Positions 15,225 to 23,051 of a stretch of DNA of 64,000 bases are shown here, piece by piece. Below the pieces are notes generated by a model. It saw only the letters and a program-made list of their open reading frames with translations. It did no database searches and was not told the DNA's origin. The position numbers and the translations under genes are program-made. How positions within the stretch are numbered: position 1 is the stretch's first letter; the number at the start of each line of letters is the position of its first letter. The DNA is taken from contig CANSHD010000001.1 of the NCBI GenBank assembly GCA_947646585.1, positions 377,210 through 441,209 of the forward strand. Direction: 5' to 3'. Source of the DNA: an uncultured Alphaproteobacteria bacterium. GTDB taxonomy: Bacteria; Pseudomonadota; Alphaproteobacteria; Rs-D84.

Positions 15225-15437
15225 ATGGAATTTGGCGAAGATGCGAAGCCGTGTCAGTGTGGTTTGCAAAAGATTTGTAAAAACTGCGAAGCCAGCACAA
15301 AAGATTACACGACGAAAAAGACTTATTGCTGTAATCCGGCGTGGTGGTACATGGTTCTGTTCGGACCGCGGCCCGTTTCGCCAACGGATACATGCAGCAA
15401 GCACGCGCTGAAACGCGTCATGACAAGAGAGCGCTAG
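15225..15437 (+). CDS. Small Cys-rich cytosolic protein, unknown
   Basis: The product has 70 residues with cysteines in CQCGLQKICKNC and CC patterns, then a Trp-rich stretch (PAWWYMVLFGPRP). This could be a small metal-binding knuckle. There is no signal peptide. It starts 3 nt after fmt, with AGGAG in the fmt tail as ribosome site, and is followed directly by another small Cys/His protein and truA, so it belongs to the def-fmt-truA operon. I do not recognise a family. Confidence 0.7.
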   Translation: MEFGEDAKPCQCGLQKICKNCEASTKDYTTKKTYCCNPAWWYMVLFGPRPVSPTDTCSKHALKRVMTRER

Positions 15438-15665
15438 ATGGCCACGAATGGGAAAAACATTCGCAACCCGATGTGCGGCCTGTGGCATGCGAATGTCGTG
15501 CCGTCGCACCTGAACAATAACGGTGCCTGCAAATGTATAAACTGTTTCGGCAATCACTGTCACCATTGCCCGACATATATTGAAAAGGTTGCGTCGGCGA
15601 CAGAGCTGTTTGAAAAACACATTTGCGCACTTTGTATGGAATTTGTTGCGGAAAAGGGAAAATGA
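15438..15665 (+). CDS. Small Cys/His-rich protein, unknown
   Basis: The product has 75 residues with CKCINCFGNHCHHCP and HICALCMEF, which looks like one or two zinc-binding sites. It starts at the base after the previous stop codon and overlaps truA by ATGA (15662-15665), so it is tightly embedded in the operon. The position between translation genes hints at an RNA-linked role, but this is inference. I recognise no family. Confidence 0.75.
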   Translation: MATNGKNIRNPMCGLWHANVVPSHLNNNGACKCINCFGNHCHHCPTYIEKVASATELFEKHICALCMEFVAEKGK

Positions 15666-16441
15666 CACGATACAGGGTCACTCTTGAATACGACGGCACG
15701 GGGCTTATCGGCTGGCAGGAAAACCGCCAGGGGCCGTCGGTGCAGTCTATTATGAAAGACGCCATCGCGGGATTTTGTGGTACCCGCCCGGACGTTGTCG
15801 CGGCCGGTCGTACGGATGCGGGCGTGCATGCGGCGGCAATGACCGCGCATTTTGATTTGGACACGAATGCGGATGCAAATACCGTTATGCGTGCGGTGAA
15901 TTTTTATTTGACGGGTCGGCCGGTATCCATTCTGTCGTGTGAAATTGTGCCCGATACTTTCCATGCGCGCTTTGACTGCACCGCGCGTCATTACCGGTAT
16001 GTCGTTTTAAACCGTCCGTCGGCGCCTGTCTTGATGGGCGGGCGCGTATGGTGGGTGCCGCGCAAGTTGGATATTTCCGCCATGCGCGTCGCGGCGGAAA
16101 AATTGCTGGGCAATCATGATTTCACCAGTTTTCGCGCCGTCCAGTGCCAGGCGAAAAGTCCGATAAAAACATTGGACGTATGCCGTATAACACAGCAGGG
16201 CGACGAAATAATTTTTGAGTTTTCCGCGCGCTCGTTCCTGCATCACATGGTGCGCAATATTGTCGGCACTTTGGTTGAGATAGGCCAGGGCAAGCCGTTC
16301 GATATCGACGAAATTTTCGCCGCGAAAAATCGCAGTGCCGCCGGCCCGACCGCACCGGCATGCGGGCTGTATTTTATGGGCGCGGACTATTCCATGGACG
16401 CGTCGCCGAATTCATGCGAACCCGTCCCGACGGATAAATAA
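15662..16441 (+). CDS. truA: tRNA pseudouridine synthase A
   Basis: The product has 259 residues from ATG 15662; the track's 15623 start lies inside the previous gene. The catalytic motif AAGRTDAGVHA contains the active-site Asp. RHYRYVV-like and FLHHMVRNIVGTL motifs of TruA are present. It isomerises U38-40 in the anticodon arm of tRNAs. It overlaps the 3' end of comEC on the other strand by 68 bp, so the two transcripts are complementary at their ends. Confidence 0.95.
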   Translation: MTRYRVTLEYDGTGLIGWQENRQGPSVQSIMKDAIAGFCGTRPDVVAAGRTDAGVHAAAMTAHFDLDTNADANTVMRAVNFYLTGRPVSILSCEIVPDTFHARFDCTARHYRYVVLNRPSAPVLMGGRVWWVPRKLDISAMRVAAEKLLGNHDFTSFRAVQCQAKSPIKTLDVCRITQQGDEIIFEFSARSFLHHMVRNIVGTLVEIGQGKPFDIDEIFAAKNRSAAGPTAPACGLYFMGADYSMDASPNSCEPVPTDK

Positions 16442-18326
16442 CAAATCCGCCGCGCAGGATTTTGTGTGCGCATTTCGGTGCGCGAATGTCAAAATAGGAA
16501 ACGATATAATCAATCCCGTCATCACGGCACAGCGCGTTTATCTCGCGCGACAGCGGCACGAACTTTTGAATATACGCCAGACGGAAATTGTCCGCATCAT
16601 ATGTCCATACGCCACGCGTTGGGGCGCGCCGCTTGTTCGGTGTGTCGGGGCTTTCGCCGTTCAGCTGTTTCCATGTTTCAAATGCGAACATGTGGCCCGA
16701 TGATTTCGCCTTGCTAAATTCCAGTTTCCCGTCATACGAAAACGCAACCAACCCGTGGTCCGGTGCGGCATAGAATACAGGACGCGGATTTGTCGCCGTT
16801 ACAATAATTCCTGCCACAATCAATAGGCCGCCGAATAAATAATTTATCCGATGGCCCAAATCTGTCCGACGGATAAACATGATGCATAAAAATCCAATGA
16901 TAATCAGCACCATCGCGCTGTTCGGAACATGCGGCATGACAATGTTTGCGTACGGAATTTCGGATATTCCGCGCGCCAGGGCCAGCGTCTTTGCATACAG
17001 CGCGTCCGCAATCCCCAGCGGCCAGTTCCAGCCAACTGTCGCCGTAATGGTCCCGACCACCACCAGCGGCATTACCGCAAACGAAAACACCGGCAATAAA
17101 ACCAGGTTACCAATCAGCCCGTATGTCGGCATCAGATAAAAGTGCGCGGTCACAAACGGTGCGGTAAATATTGTCGCGACCAAGGATGTTGCAGCGGCCG
17201 CATAAATCGCATATCCGATTTTCCCGATGCGCGTCGTCCGATTGGATTTGCGCGAACTCCAAAACCATATCAGACCGAATATCGCGGAAAACGACAGTTG
17301 AAATCCGGGTTGCATGACATAGTACGGATTGATAATAAATATAATGCAAAACGCGATGCATATGTTCCGCATGGACAGTGCGTTGCGTCCGATAATAAAC
17401 GCCGCGAATACCAGCGTCGTCATCAGAAAAGCGCGAATGGTCGCGACGTTCATTCCCGATATCATTAAATAAAACAGCAATCCCACCCACGCGCAGCACA
17501 GTGCGGGAATGCGTGCCGGAACGCGGCGCGTTATGTACGGAATCATTCGGAATATGCAGAAAAATATTGCAAACAGCCACCCCGATACCAGCGTCATGTG
17601 AAATCCGCTGATTGACCATACGTGCCCGATTCCAGCCGCGGTCCATATCGCGCTTTCGTCGCGCGGTATCGAATTTTTATACCCCAGCACCAGCGTATCT
17701 GCCAAAAATGATTGCGCCCGGTTATGCAGATAATCGCGCAACGCGTTAAAACCGCCGCCGCCTGCGCGCGCCGTGACGGTGTAATCGGCGATGAAGCCTG
17801 TCGCGCTAAGCCCGTTGAAATACGCCCAGCGTGCGTAGTCAAATGTCTCGGGGGCGTATGACGGTGCGGGCGGGAACAGACTGGCCTCGGCGCGAATGCG
17901 GTCGCCGATTGCAATGTCCGCAACCTCTTCGCCGACGTTTAATCGAACGGTTGCATTTTTGCGTGACGTTGATTTTATCTGCTCGGCCGGAATGGAAATA
18001 AACAGTCTTGTTTTGTCGGGTGTGTAATCGATTTGCTCAACCCGCCCCTCTATTTCCACGCCCCGCATTGGGTAATAAATTCGCGGTGTTGCGATTATAT
18101 GCGTGTACAGAAGTGCGTAAGCCATTCCAAACAGAAATATCGCACCGGCCCGCGCGACGTATTTGTTGTGGCGTATTATGCCAATCGCGACGGCCGTCGC
18201 GGCCGCTGTCGCAGATATGGCGCATGTAATGTTTGATGCGGAAAAGTATGCCGCCGCGCCCAGCGCCATTATAAACGGCACCCACAGGAAAGCGTTTTGA
18301 TATTGCGCTCGCAGCCATTGTTTCAT
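16374..18326 (-). CDS. comEC: ComEC/Rec2-family DNA-uptake channel protein
   Basis: The product has 650 residues from ATG 18326. N-terminal membrane segments are followed by an OB-like soluble region (VEIEGRVEQIDYTPDKTRLF). The Competence domain follows, with GIGHVWSISGFHMTLVSGWL and GLLFYLMISGMNVATIRAFL motifs and about ten membrane segments. The C-terminal soluble part lacks the HxHxDH metal motif of the metallo-beta-lactamase domain seen in many ComEC proteins. It would form the inner-membrane channel for single-stranded DNA. No other competence genes are in the window. The start sits 6 nt behind a TATAAT, so the mRNA is probably leaderless. Confidence 0.9.
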   Translation of the reverse strand: MKQWLRAQYQNAFLWVPFIMALGAAAYFSASNITCAISATAAATAVAIGIIRHNKYVARAGAIFLFGMAYALLYTHIIATPRIYYPMRGVEIEGRVEQIDYTPDKTRLFISIPAEQIKSTSRKNATVRLNVGEEVADIAIGDRIRAEASLFPPAPSYAPETFDYARWAYFNGLSATGFIADYTVTARAGGGGFNALRDYLHNRAQSFLADTLVLGYKNSIPRDESAIWTAAGIGHVWSISGFHMTLVSGWLFAIFFCIFRMIPYITRRVPARIPALCCAWVGLLFYLMISGMNVATIRAFLMTTLVFAAFIIGRNALSMRNICIAFCIIFIINPYYVMQPGFQLSFSAIFGLIWFWSSRKSNRTTRIGKIGYAIYAAAATSLVATIFTAPFVTAHFYLMPTYGLIGNLVLLPVFSFAVMPLVVVGTITATVGWNWPLGIADALYAKTLALARGISEIPYANIVMPHVPNSAMVLIIIGFLCIMFIRRTDLGHRINYLFGGLLIVAGIIVTATNPRPVFYAAPDHGLVAFSYDGKLEFSKAKSSGHMFAFETWKQLNGESPDTPNKRRAPTRGVWTYDADNFRLAYIQKFVPLSREINALCRDDGIDYIVSYFDIRAPKCAHKILRGGFVIYPSGRVRMNSATRPWNSPRP

Positions 18327-18332
18327 GGGCTT

Positions 18333-18362
18333 ATTATAGGAATTTGTGCGCAGTGCGCGCAA
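18333..18362 (-). promoter_or_regulatory. Promoter of comEC, predicted leaderless
   Basis: On the minus strand TTGCGC (18362-18357) and TATAAT (18338-18333) have an 18-bp spacer. AAGCCC then leads directly to ATG 18326. Confidence 0.65.
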
Positions 18363-18371
18363 CGGCAAAAA

Positions 18372-18689
18372 TTACCGTTTGCCAAAAATAAAATCGTTTT
18401 GCGCGGTAAGTGCAATCAGCGCGTCTACATCGTCGTCCGGGGACGACTTTTGGCGTATTGTCTTGCCGCACTTTTCACATTTGTGCGTTATTATAAATCC
18501 GTCGGCCGCGGGCCCGGCGGCCACGGGGCGCATCATGGCGCCGCAATCGGCGGCGCGGTCGCCCGGATTGTTGTCCACATGCCGCGACCACAGGCACCGC
18601 GGACAGTGGTTTGTATATCCGTTTCCACGAACAACTGCGCCGCAATGGGCGCAGTTGAAATCCTCGATTACGCGGGTGAATTTTTTCAT
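18372..18689 (-). CDS. RNHCP-domain zinc-binding protein
   Basis: The product has 105 residues. Two CxxC pairs (CAHCG, CEKCG), NHCPRCLWSRHVD and DCG form the RNHCP domain pattern (PF12647), here TNHCP. It probably binds zinc, but the biological role is not known. Its ATG overlaps the stop of the gapR gene by one base, so both are co-transcribed. Confidence 0.8.
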   Translation of the reverse strand: MKKFTRVIEDFNCAHCGAVVRGNGYTNHCPRCLWSRHVDNNPGDRAADCGAMMRPVAAGPAADGFIITHKCEKCGKTIRQKSSPDDDVDALIALTAQNDFIFGKR

Positions 18690-18937
18690 TATATCCCCAG
18701 CGCGCTGCGATACATTTTGGTCAGTTCGTCCGCCTCGTCCAGTTCATCCGGGTCCAGCTTGCGCAGACGTATCATCTGGCGGATATATTTGGGGTCGAAT
18801 CCGGCGGATTTGGCCTCGCTATAGATTTCCTTGATATCGGCGGCAATTGCGGCGGTGTCTTCGTTTAATTTTTCAATGCGTTCTATAATCGTCAGCAACT
18901 GCTGGTTGTCAATGGCGCCGTGGTTTGCGTTTTTCAT
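18689..18937 (-). CDS. gapR: GapR/UPF0335 (DUF2312) nucleoid-associated protein
   Basis: The product has 82 residues. The helical pattern QQLLTIIERIEKLNEDTAAI, then IKEIYSEAKSAGFDPKYI and RQMIRLRKLDPDE, is typical of the DUF2312/GapR family, widespread in Alphaproteobacteria. In Caulobacter GapR binds overtwisted, AT-rich DNA ahead of polymerases. It is divergent from pyk. Ribosome site GGGGA precedes the ATG. Confidence 0.92.
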   Translation of the reverse strand: MKNANHGAIDNQQLLTIIERIEKLNEDTAAIAADIKEIYSEAKSAGFDPKYIRQMIRLRKLDPDELDEADELTKMYRSALGI

Positions 18938-19027
18938 GAAATTTCCCCTTGTTTATTCCAGAACTTCATGATATACCATAAAAGCTAAAAATCAAGAAAA
19001 ACAAATTTAACAAGCAAGGATTGGATT

Positions 19028-20395
19028 ATGAAAAAATTCACAAAAATCACTTCCTCCATCGGTCCGAAAAGCAGCAGCCCGGAAATGTTGGAAAAAATGA
19101 TTGCGGCGGGCGTAAATGTATGCCGCTTGAACTTCAGCCATGACGGCGGCGACGTCCAGGGTGCAAAAATCGACGCGGTTCGTGAAATTTCCGCGCGCAC
19201 CGGCAACCCGGTTGCGATTCTGGCCGACATGCAGGGCCCGAAACACCGTATCGGCAATTTTGAAACCGAAGACAAATTCCCGATTAAGCCGGGCCAGAAA
19301 TTCGTGTTCGATTCCGATCCGACGCCGGGTAATTCCAACCGTGTTCAGTTGCCGGATATGGACGTTATCCATTCTTTAAAGGCGGGCGACCGTATTTTGT
19401 TGAACGACGGCAAAATCGAAATGCAGGTTGAAAAGGTAAACGCCGACAGCATTGAGGCGATTGTTATCCGTGGTACGGAAATCTGGTCCCGCCGCGGCTT
19501 CAACCTGCCCGATACCGAGGTTGCGACATCCGTTCTGACCGCCAAAGACCGTGGCGACTTGGAATATGTTTTAACCAAGAATCCGGACTTCGTTGCGATT
19601 TCCTTTGTTCAGAAACCCGAAGACGTATTTGAAACACGTGAATTTATCAAGGCGCGTACATCGCACCCGGTAAAAATCATTGCTAAAATCGAACGTCCCC
19701 AGGCGGTTGAAAAAATCGAGGCCATCGTTGACGCGGCCGACGGCATTATGATTGCCCGCGGCGACCTGGCGGTAGAGGTTCCGTTTGAAAAAGTTCCGGC
19801 GATTTCCCGTCGTATCGTGCGTCTGTGCCGTGAACGTAACAAGCCGGTTATCATGGCGACCCAGATGCTGGGCTCCATGGTCAGCAGCGATTTCCCGACC
19901 CGTGCGGAAATTTCCGACATTGCGACCGCGGCGTATCTGCACGTTGACTCTACAATGACGTCCGAGGAAACAACCATCAGCGAAAATCCGCCGTTCGTTG
20001 TTGAAACAATGGCAAAGATTTTGGCGAATGCCGATATGGACTCAATCGAAAACGACCAGGATTGGTCCGATGTCGAAGACCTGGCGGAAAACGACTGGTC
20101 CCTGTCCGTTGCGGTTATGGCGGAATTGAACGACGCTGCGGCAATCGTTGTGTTTGCAAATGACACGACGGCTGCGACGGAAATTTCCTGCCGTCGTCCG
20201 AACATGCCGATTATCGCCGTATGCGACAAAGACTATGTCGCAAACCAGTTGGCGTTGTCGCGCGGCGTTCGTCCGATTTATGATGCGAAACTGTTCGCGT
20301 CGCACGATGCGGCCGCGGCGGCGTCTAAATGCGGCATCAACGGAACCCTGGTTTCCGTATGCGGCGAAAAGCGCATTGTCGCATTGGTAAAATAA
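19028..20395 (+). CDS. pyk: Pyruvate kinase, divergent form
   Basis: The product has 455 residues, family length about 470. Conserved blocks are KITSSIGPKSSS, NFSHD, MQGPKHRIG, NDGKIEM, KIERPQAVEKIE with the catalytic Lys, IARGDLAVEV and ATQMLGSMVSSDFPTRAEIS. The segment that is normally AVMLSGETA reads STMTSEETT, and the first strand differs from the usual KIVAT. It transfers phosphate from PEP to ADP, the last step of glycolysis. It is monocistronic with a strong terminator, and the ribosome site AAGGAT is 7 nt before ATG. Confidence 0.93.
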   Translation: MKKFTKITSSIGPKSSSPEMLEKMIAAGVNVCRLNFSHDGGDVQGAKIDAVREISARTGNPVAILADMQGPKHRIGNFETEDKFPIKPGQKFVFDSDPTPGNSNRVQLPDMDVIHSLKAGDRILLNDGKIEMQVEKVNADSIEAIVIRGTEIWSRRGFNLPDTEVATSVLTAKDRGDLEYVLTKNPDFVAISFVQKPEDVFETREFIKARTSHPVKIIAKIERPQAVEKIEAIVDAADGIMIARGDLAVEVPFEKVPAISRRIVRLCRERNKPVIMATQMLGSMVSSDFPTRAEISDIATAAYLHVDSTMTSEETTISENPPFVVETMAKILANADMDSIENDQDWSDVEDLAENDWSLSVAVMAELNDAAAIVVFANDTTAATEISCRRPNMPIIAVCDKDYVANQLALSRGVRPIYDAKLFASHDAAAAASKCGINGTLVSVCGEKRIVALVK

Positions 20396-20422
20396 TCGCA
20401 AGATTTTTTCGGTTGTGATTAT

Positions 20423-20453
20423 ATCCGCCCTTGACCCAAAGGGCGGATTTTTT
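20423..20453 (+). terminator. pyk terminator containing the next gene's -35
   Basis: ATCCGCCC (20423-20430) and GGGCGGAT (20441-20448) form an 8-bp stem followed by TTTTTT. The loop TTGACCCAAA contains the probable -35 hexamer of the dac promoter. Confidence 0.85.
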
Positions 20454-20460
20454 GTAGCAT
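20431..20460 (+). promoter_or_regulatory. Promoter of the D,D-carboxypeptidase gene, inside the pyk terminator
   Basis: TTGACC (20431-20436) lies in the terminator loop. TAGCAT (20455-20460) follows with an 18-bp spacer, 7 nt before ATG 20468, so the mRNA would be leaderless. The -10 is weak. Confidence 0.45.
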
Positions 20461-20467
20461 TCATAGC

Positions 20468-21586
20468 ATGAGGGTAAGATTTCATCATATTTTTGCATTG
20501 GCGATTGCGTTAATGCCGACCGTATCCGCGGCGGCGGGATATCGTGCGGCGATGGTTGCCGACATGGACACGGGCCGCGTTCTGTATTCTGAAAATGCAA
20601 ACGATTTGAACTACCCGGCCAGTTTAACAAAAATCATGACGCTGTATTTAACGTTCGACGCGTTGGAGCATGGGCGCCTGCACCTGGACGATTATCTGAT
20701 TGTGTCACAGTCTGCGGCCAATGCGTCGCCGGTAAAATTGGGTCTGGCCGCGGGCAGCAAGATAACGGTCGAAGATGCGATAAAGGCCGTCGCCGTCGTG
20801 TCGGCGAACGACGTCGCGCGCGTTCTGGCCGAAAATTTAAAGGGCGGGAAAGAGGGAAACTTTGCCTCGCTTATGACGCATGTCGCGGGTGAAATTGGAC
20901 TGCAGCGCACAAATTTCGAAAATTCGTCGGGTCTGCCGAATGATGACCATATGTCAACCGCGCGCGATATCGCGTTACTGTCAATGGCCGTGTACAAGCA
21001 TTTTCCGCAGTATTGGAAATATTTCGGCATAAAGACATGGACATACAACGGCAAGACTTATACAAACGGCAACCGTTTGCTGGGCTCGTATCCGGGATGT
21101 GACGGAATGAAAACCGGTTTTACGAACAAGTCGAAATATTCATTGGTCGCCACCGCAAAGCGTGACGGTCATCATTTGATGTCTGTGGTGCTGGGGGCGG
21201 AGAATAAGGATGTTCGCGCCGCCGTCGCAACCAATATGTTGAACAAAGGGTTTAATATGCTGGGCACCGGTGCTGCACCGGTTGTAAAGGCGACGCCGGT
21301 CGCGCCGCCTGCGTCCGCGTCCGCGGTGCAGTCGCCGGCCCCGAAAAAAAGTGCGCCCGTATATTCCGCCGGCGCCGCCGGTGTTCAGTTCGGTGCGTTT
21401 TCGTCCGACGCGGCGGCCCGTCAACAGGTTGCGCGCGTCAAACAGTCCGTGGGTGTGACGCCCGTAATTGAACCGACCGGTTCGGGCATGTATCGCGTGC
21501 GTGCAAACGGGCTGTCCGATGCGGCGGCGGCGGATTTAAAATCGCGTGCGTCGGCCGCTGGAATTGATTGCTATATTTTTCATTGA
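20468..21586 (+). CDS. D-alanyl-D-alanine carboxypeptidase with SPOR domain
   Basis: The product has 372 residues. The signal peptide (HHIFALAIALMPTVSAA) leads to the penicillin-binding peptidase S11 domain. It has SLTK (catalytic Ser and Lys), SAN and KTG motifs, as in DacA/DacC. A Pro/Ala linker (about 275-295) precedes a C-terminal SPOR domain (VQFGAFSSDAAARQQVARVK to IDCYIFH), which binds denuded septal glycan. It trims the terminal D-Ala of stem peptides and is probably recruited to the division site. No ribosome site precedes the ATG, in agreement with a leaderless transcript. Confidence 0.92.
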   Translation: MRVRFHHIFALAIALMPTVSAAAGYRAAMVADMDTGRVLYSENANDLNYPASLTKIMTLYLTFDALEHGRLHLDDYLIVSQSAANASPVKLGLAAGSKITVEDAIKAVAVVSANDVARVLAENLKGGKEGNFASLMTHVAGEIGLQRTNFENSSGLPNDDHMSTARDIALLSMAVYKHFPQYWKYFGIKTWTYNGKTYTNGNRLLGSYPGCDGMKTGFTNKSKYSLVATAKRDGHHLMSVVLGAENKDVRAAVATNMLNKGFNMLGTGAAPVVKATPVAPPASASAVQSPAPKKSAPVYSAGAAGVQFGAFSSDAAARQQVARVKQSVGVTPVIEPTGSGMYRVRANGLSDAAAADLKSRASAAGIDCYIFH

Positions 21587-21604
21587 TGTTATTATTGGGG
21601 CGTT

Positions 21605-22204
21605 ATGAACTCAAAGATAGAAAAGCTTATCAAACAATTTGCAAAGCTGCCGCGTGTCGGTGCCCGCGGGGGCCAGCGTATCGTGCTGTCCCTGCTGCAG
21701 GATAAAACAGGGCGCGCATCGGCATTGGCCGCGGCGTTGCAAGATGCGGCCGCATCAATTGCGCCGTGTCCGGTGTGCGGTGTGTTAACCGATTGCGATG
21801 CGGGCTCTTGCGAATTTTGCCGCGACGGTGCCCGCGCAAACGGCCAGTTGTGCGTTGTTCGCGACTTGGCGGACGTTTGGACATTGGAAAAGGCGTCCGT
21901 GTTCCGTGGCCGGTATCATATTATCGGCGGATTGTTGTCAGGCGCGGCCGGAACACTGCCGGACGATTTGAATATCGCGTCGCTGCCGGCGCGCATCGCA
22001 AATGAAAACATATCGGAAATAATTTTTGCACTGCCCAACACGGTTGAGGGGAAAACGACACAGCATTATGTTATGTCGGTTATCGGTGAGGCGGCGAATG
22101 TCGGATTTTCCGAATTGGCGTCGGGCGTTCCGCTGGGCGGCGATTTGGATTATATTGATGACGGTACATTGACACTGGCATTCGGGGGACGCAAGGCTTT
22201 ATGA
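21605..22204 (+). CDS. recR: Recombination mediator RecR
   Basis: The product has 199 residues. The helix-hairpin-helix FAKLPRVGARGGQRIV, the four-Cys zinc finger (CPVCGVLTDCDAGSCEFC) and the Toprim domain (LCVVRDLADVWTLEK) are in the usual order. It acts with RecO/RecF to load RecA at gaps. Its stop overlaps the rsmA start by ATGA. Typical recR lies next to dnaX, which is not seen here. Confidence 0.94.
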   Translation: MNSKIEKLIKQFAKLPRVGARGGQRIVLSLLQDKTGRASALAAALQDAAASIAPCPVCGVLTDCDAGSCEFCRDGARANGQLCVVRDLADVWTLEKASVFRGRYHIIGGLLSGAAGTLPDDLNIASLPARIANENISEIIFALPNTVEGKTTQHYVMSVIGEAANVGFSELASGVPLGGDLDYIDDGTLTLAFGGRKAL

Positions 22205-23028
22205 CGGACACAATCAATTCTTTGCCGCCTGTTGCGGTCATGATGCGCGATGCCGGACTGGAACCGAAAAAGCAATTCGGCCAGAATTTTTTGTTTGATT
22301 TGAATTTGACCGGTCGCATCGCGCGCAGCGTACCGGATATTGCGAACACCACCGTGATAGAGGTCGGACCCGGCCCCGCGGGATTAACGCGTGCATTGCT
22401 GGCCGCCGGTGCGCCGCGCGTCATCGCGATAGAGAAAGACACCGCCACGGAACCGATATTGTCGCGCGTATCCGCGGCATCCGGCGGGCGTCTGGATGTC
22501 ATTTACGGCGATGCGCTGAAAACGGATTTCGCCGCCATCGGTGTCGATGAATACGCCGTGTGCGCAAACCTGCCGTATAATGTTGGGACGGAATTGTTGA
22601 TTGGCTGGCTGCAGATGATTGCGGCGGGCGCAAAAATAAAATCCATGACCTTAATGTTTCAGCGCGAGGTGGCCCAGCGTATCGTCGCGCGCGTGGGTGA
22701 CATGCAGTATGGGCGCCTGGCGGTGCTGGCGTCGTTAATCGCCGATTGCCGCATATTGTTTGATGTTCCCAACACCGCATTTGTTCCAAAGCCAAAGGTT
22801 CAATCCGCCGTCGTCCAGATAATTCCAAACGACAACAAAATCGCGCGGATAAAAAATTTGGAAAATGTTGAAAAGGTAACGGCGCGCCTGTTCGGTATGC
22901 GCCGAAAAATGATACGCGGAATAATACCGGGCGTACCGTGGGAACGTTTTGGGTTAACCGGCACGGAACGTGCCGAGGAACTGCCGCCGGAAAAATTTCT
23001 GGAACTGGCTGAAAACATAATGCTATAA
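22201..23028 (+). CDS. rsmA: 16S rRNA dimethyladenosine transferase
   Basis: The product has 275 residues. KKQFGQNFLFD, the SAM-binding VIEVGPGPAGLTRALL, and the catalytic NLPYNV motif (NxPY) are clear, and the C-terminal FGMRRKMIRG helix of KsgA is present. It dimethylates two adjacent adenosines near the 3' end of 16S rRNA. It is translationally coupled to recR. Confidence 0.95.
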   Translation: MTDTINSLPPVAVMMRDAGLEPKKQFGQNFLFDLNLTGRIARSVPDIANTTVIEVGPGPAGLTRALLAAGAPRVIAIEKDTATEPILSRVSAASGGRLDVIYGDALKTDFAAIGVDEYAVCANLPYNVGTELLIGWLQMIAAGAKIKSMTLMFQREVAQRIVARVGDMQYGRLAVLASLIADCRILFDVPNTAFVPKPKVQSAVVQIIPNDNKIARIKNLENVEKVTARLFGMRRKMIRGIIPGVPWERFGLTGTERAEELPPEKFLELAENIML

Positions 23029-23051
23029 TACATGGGTAAAGGGAGAGGGAA

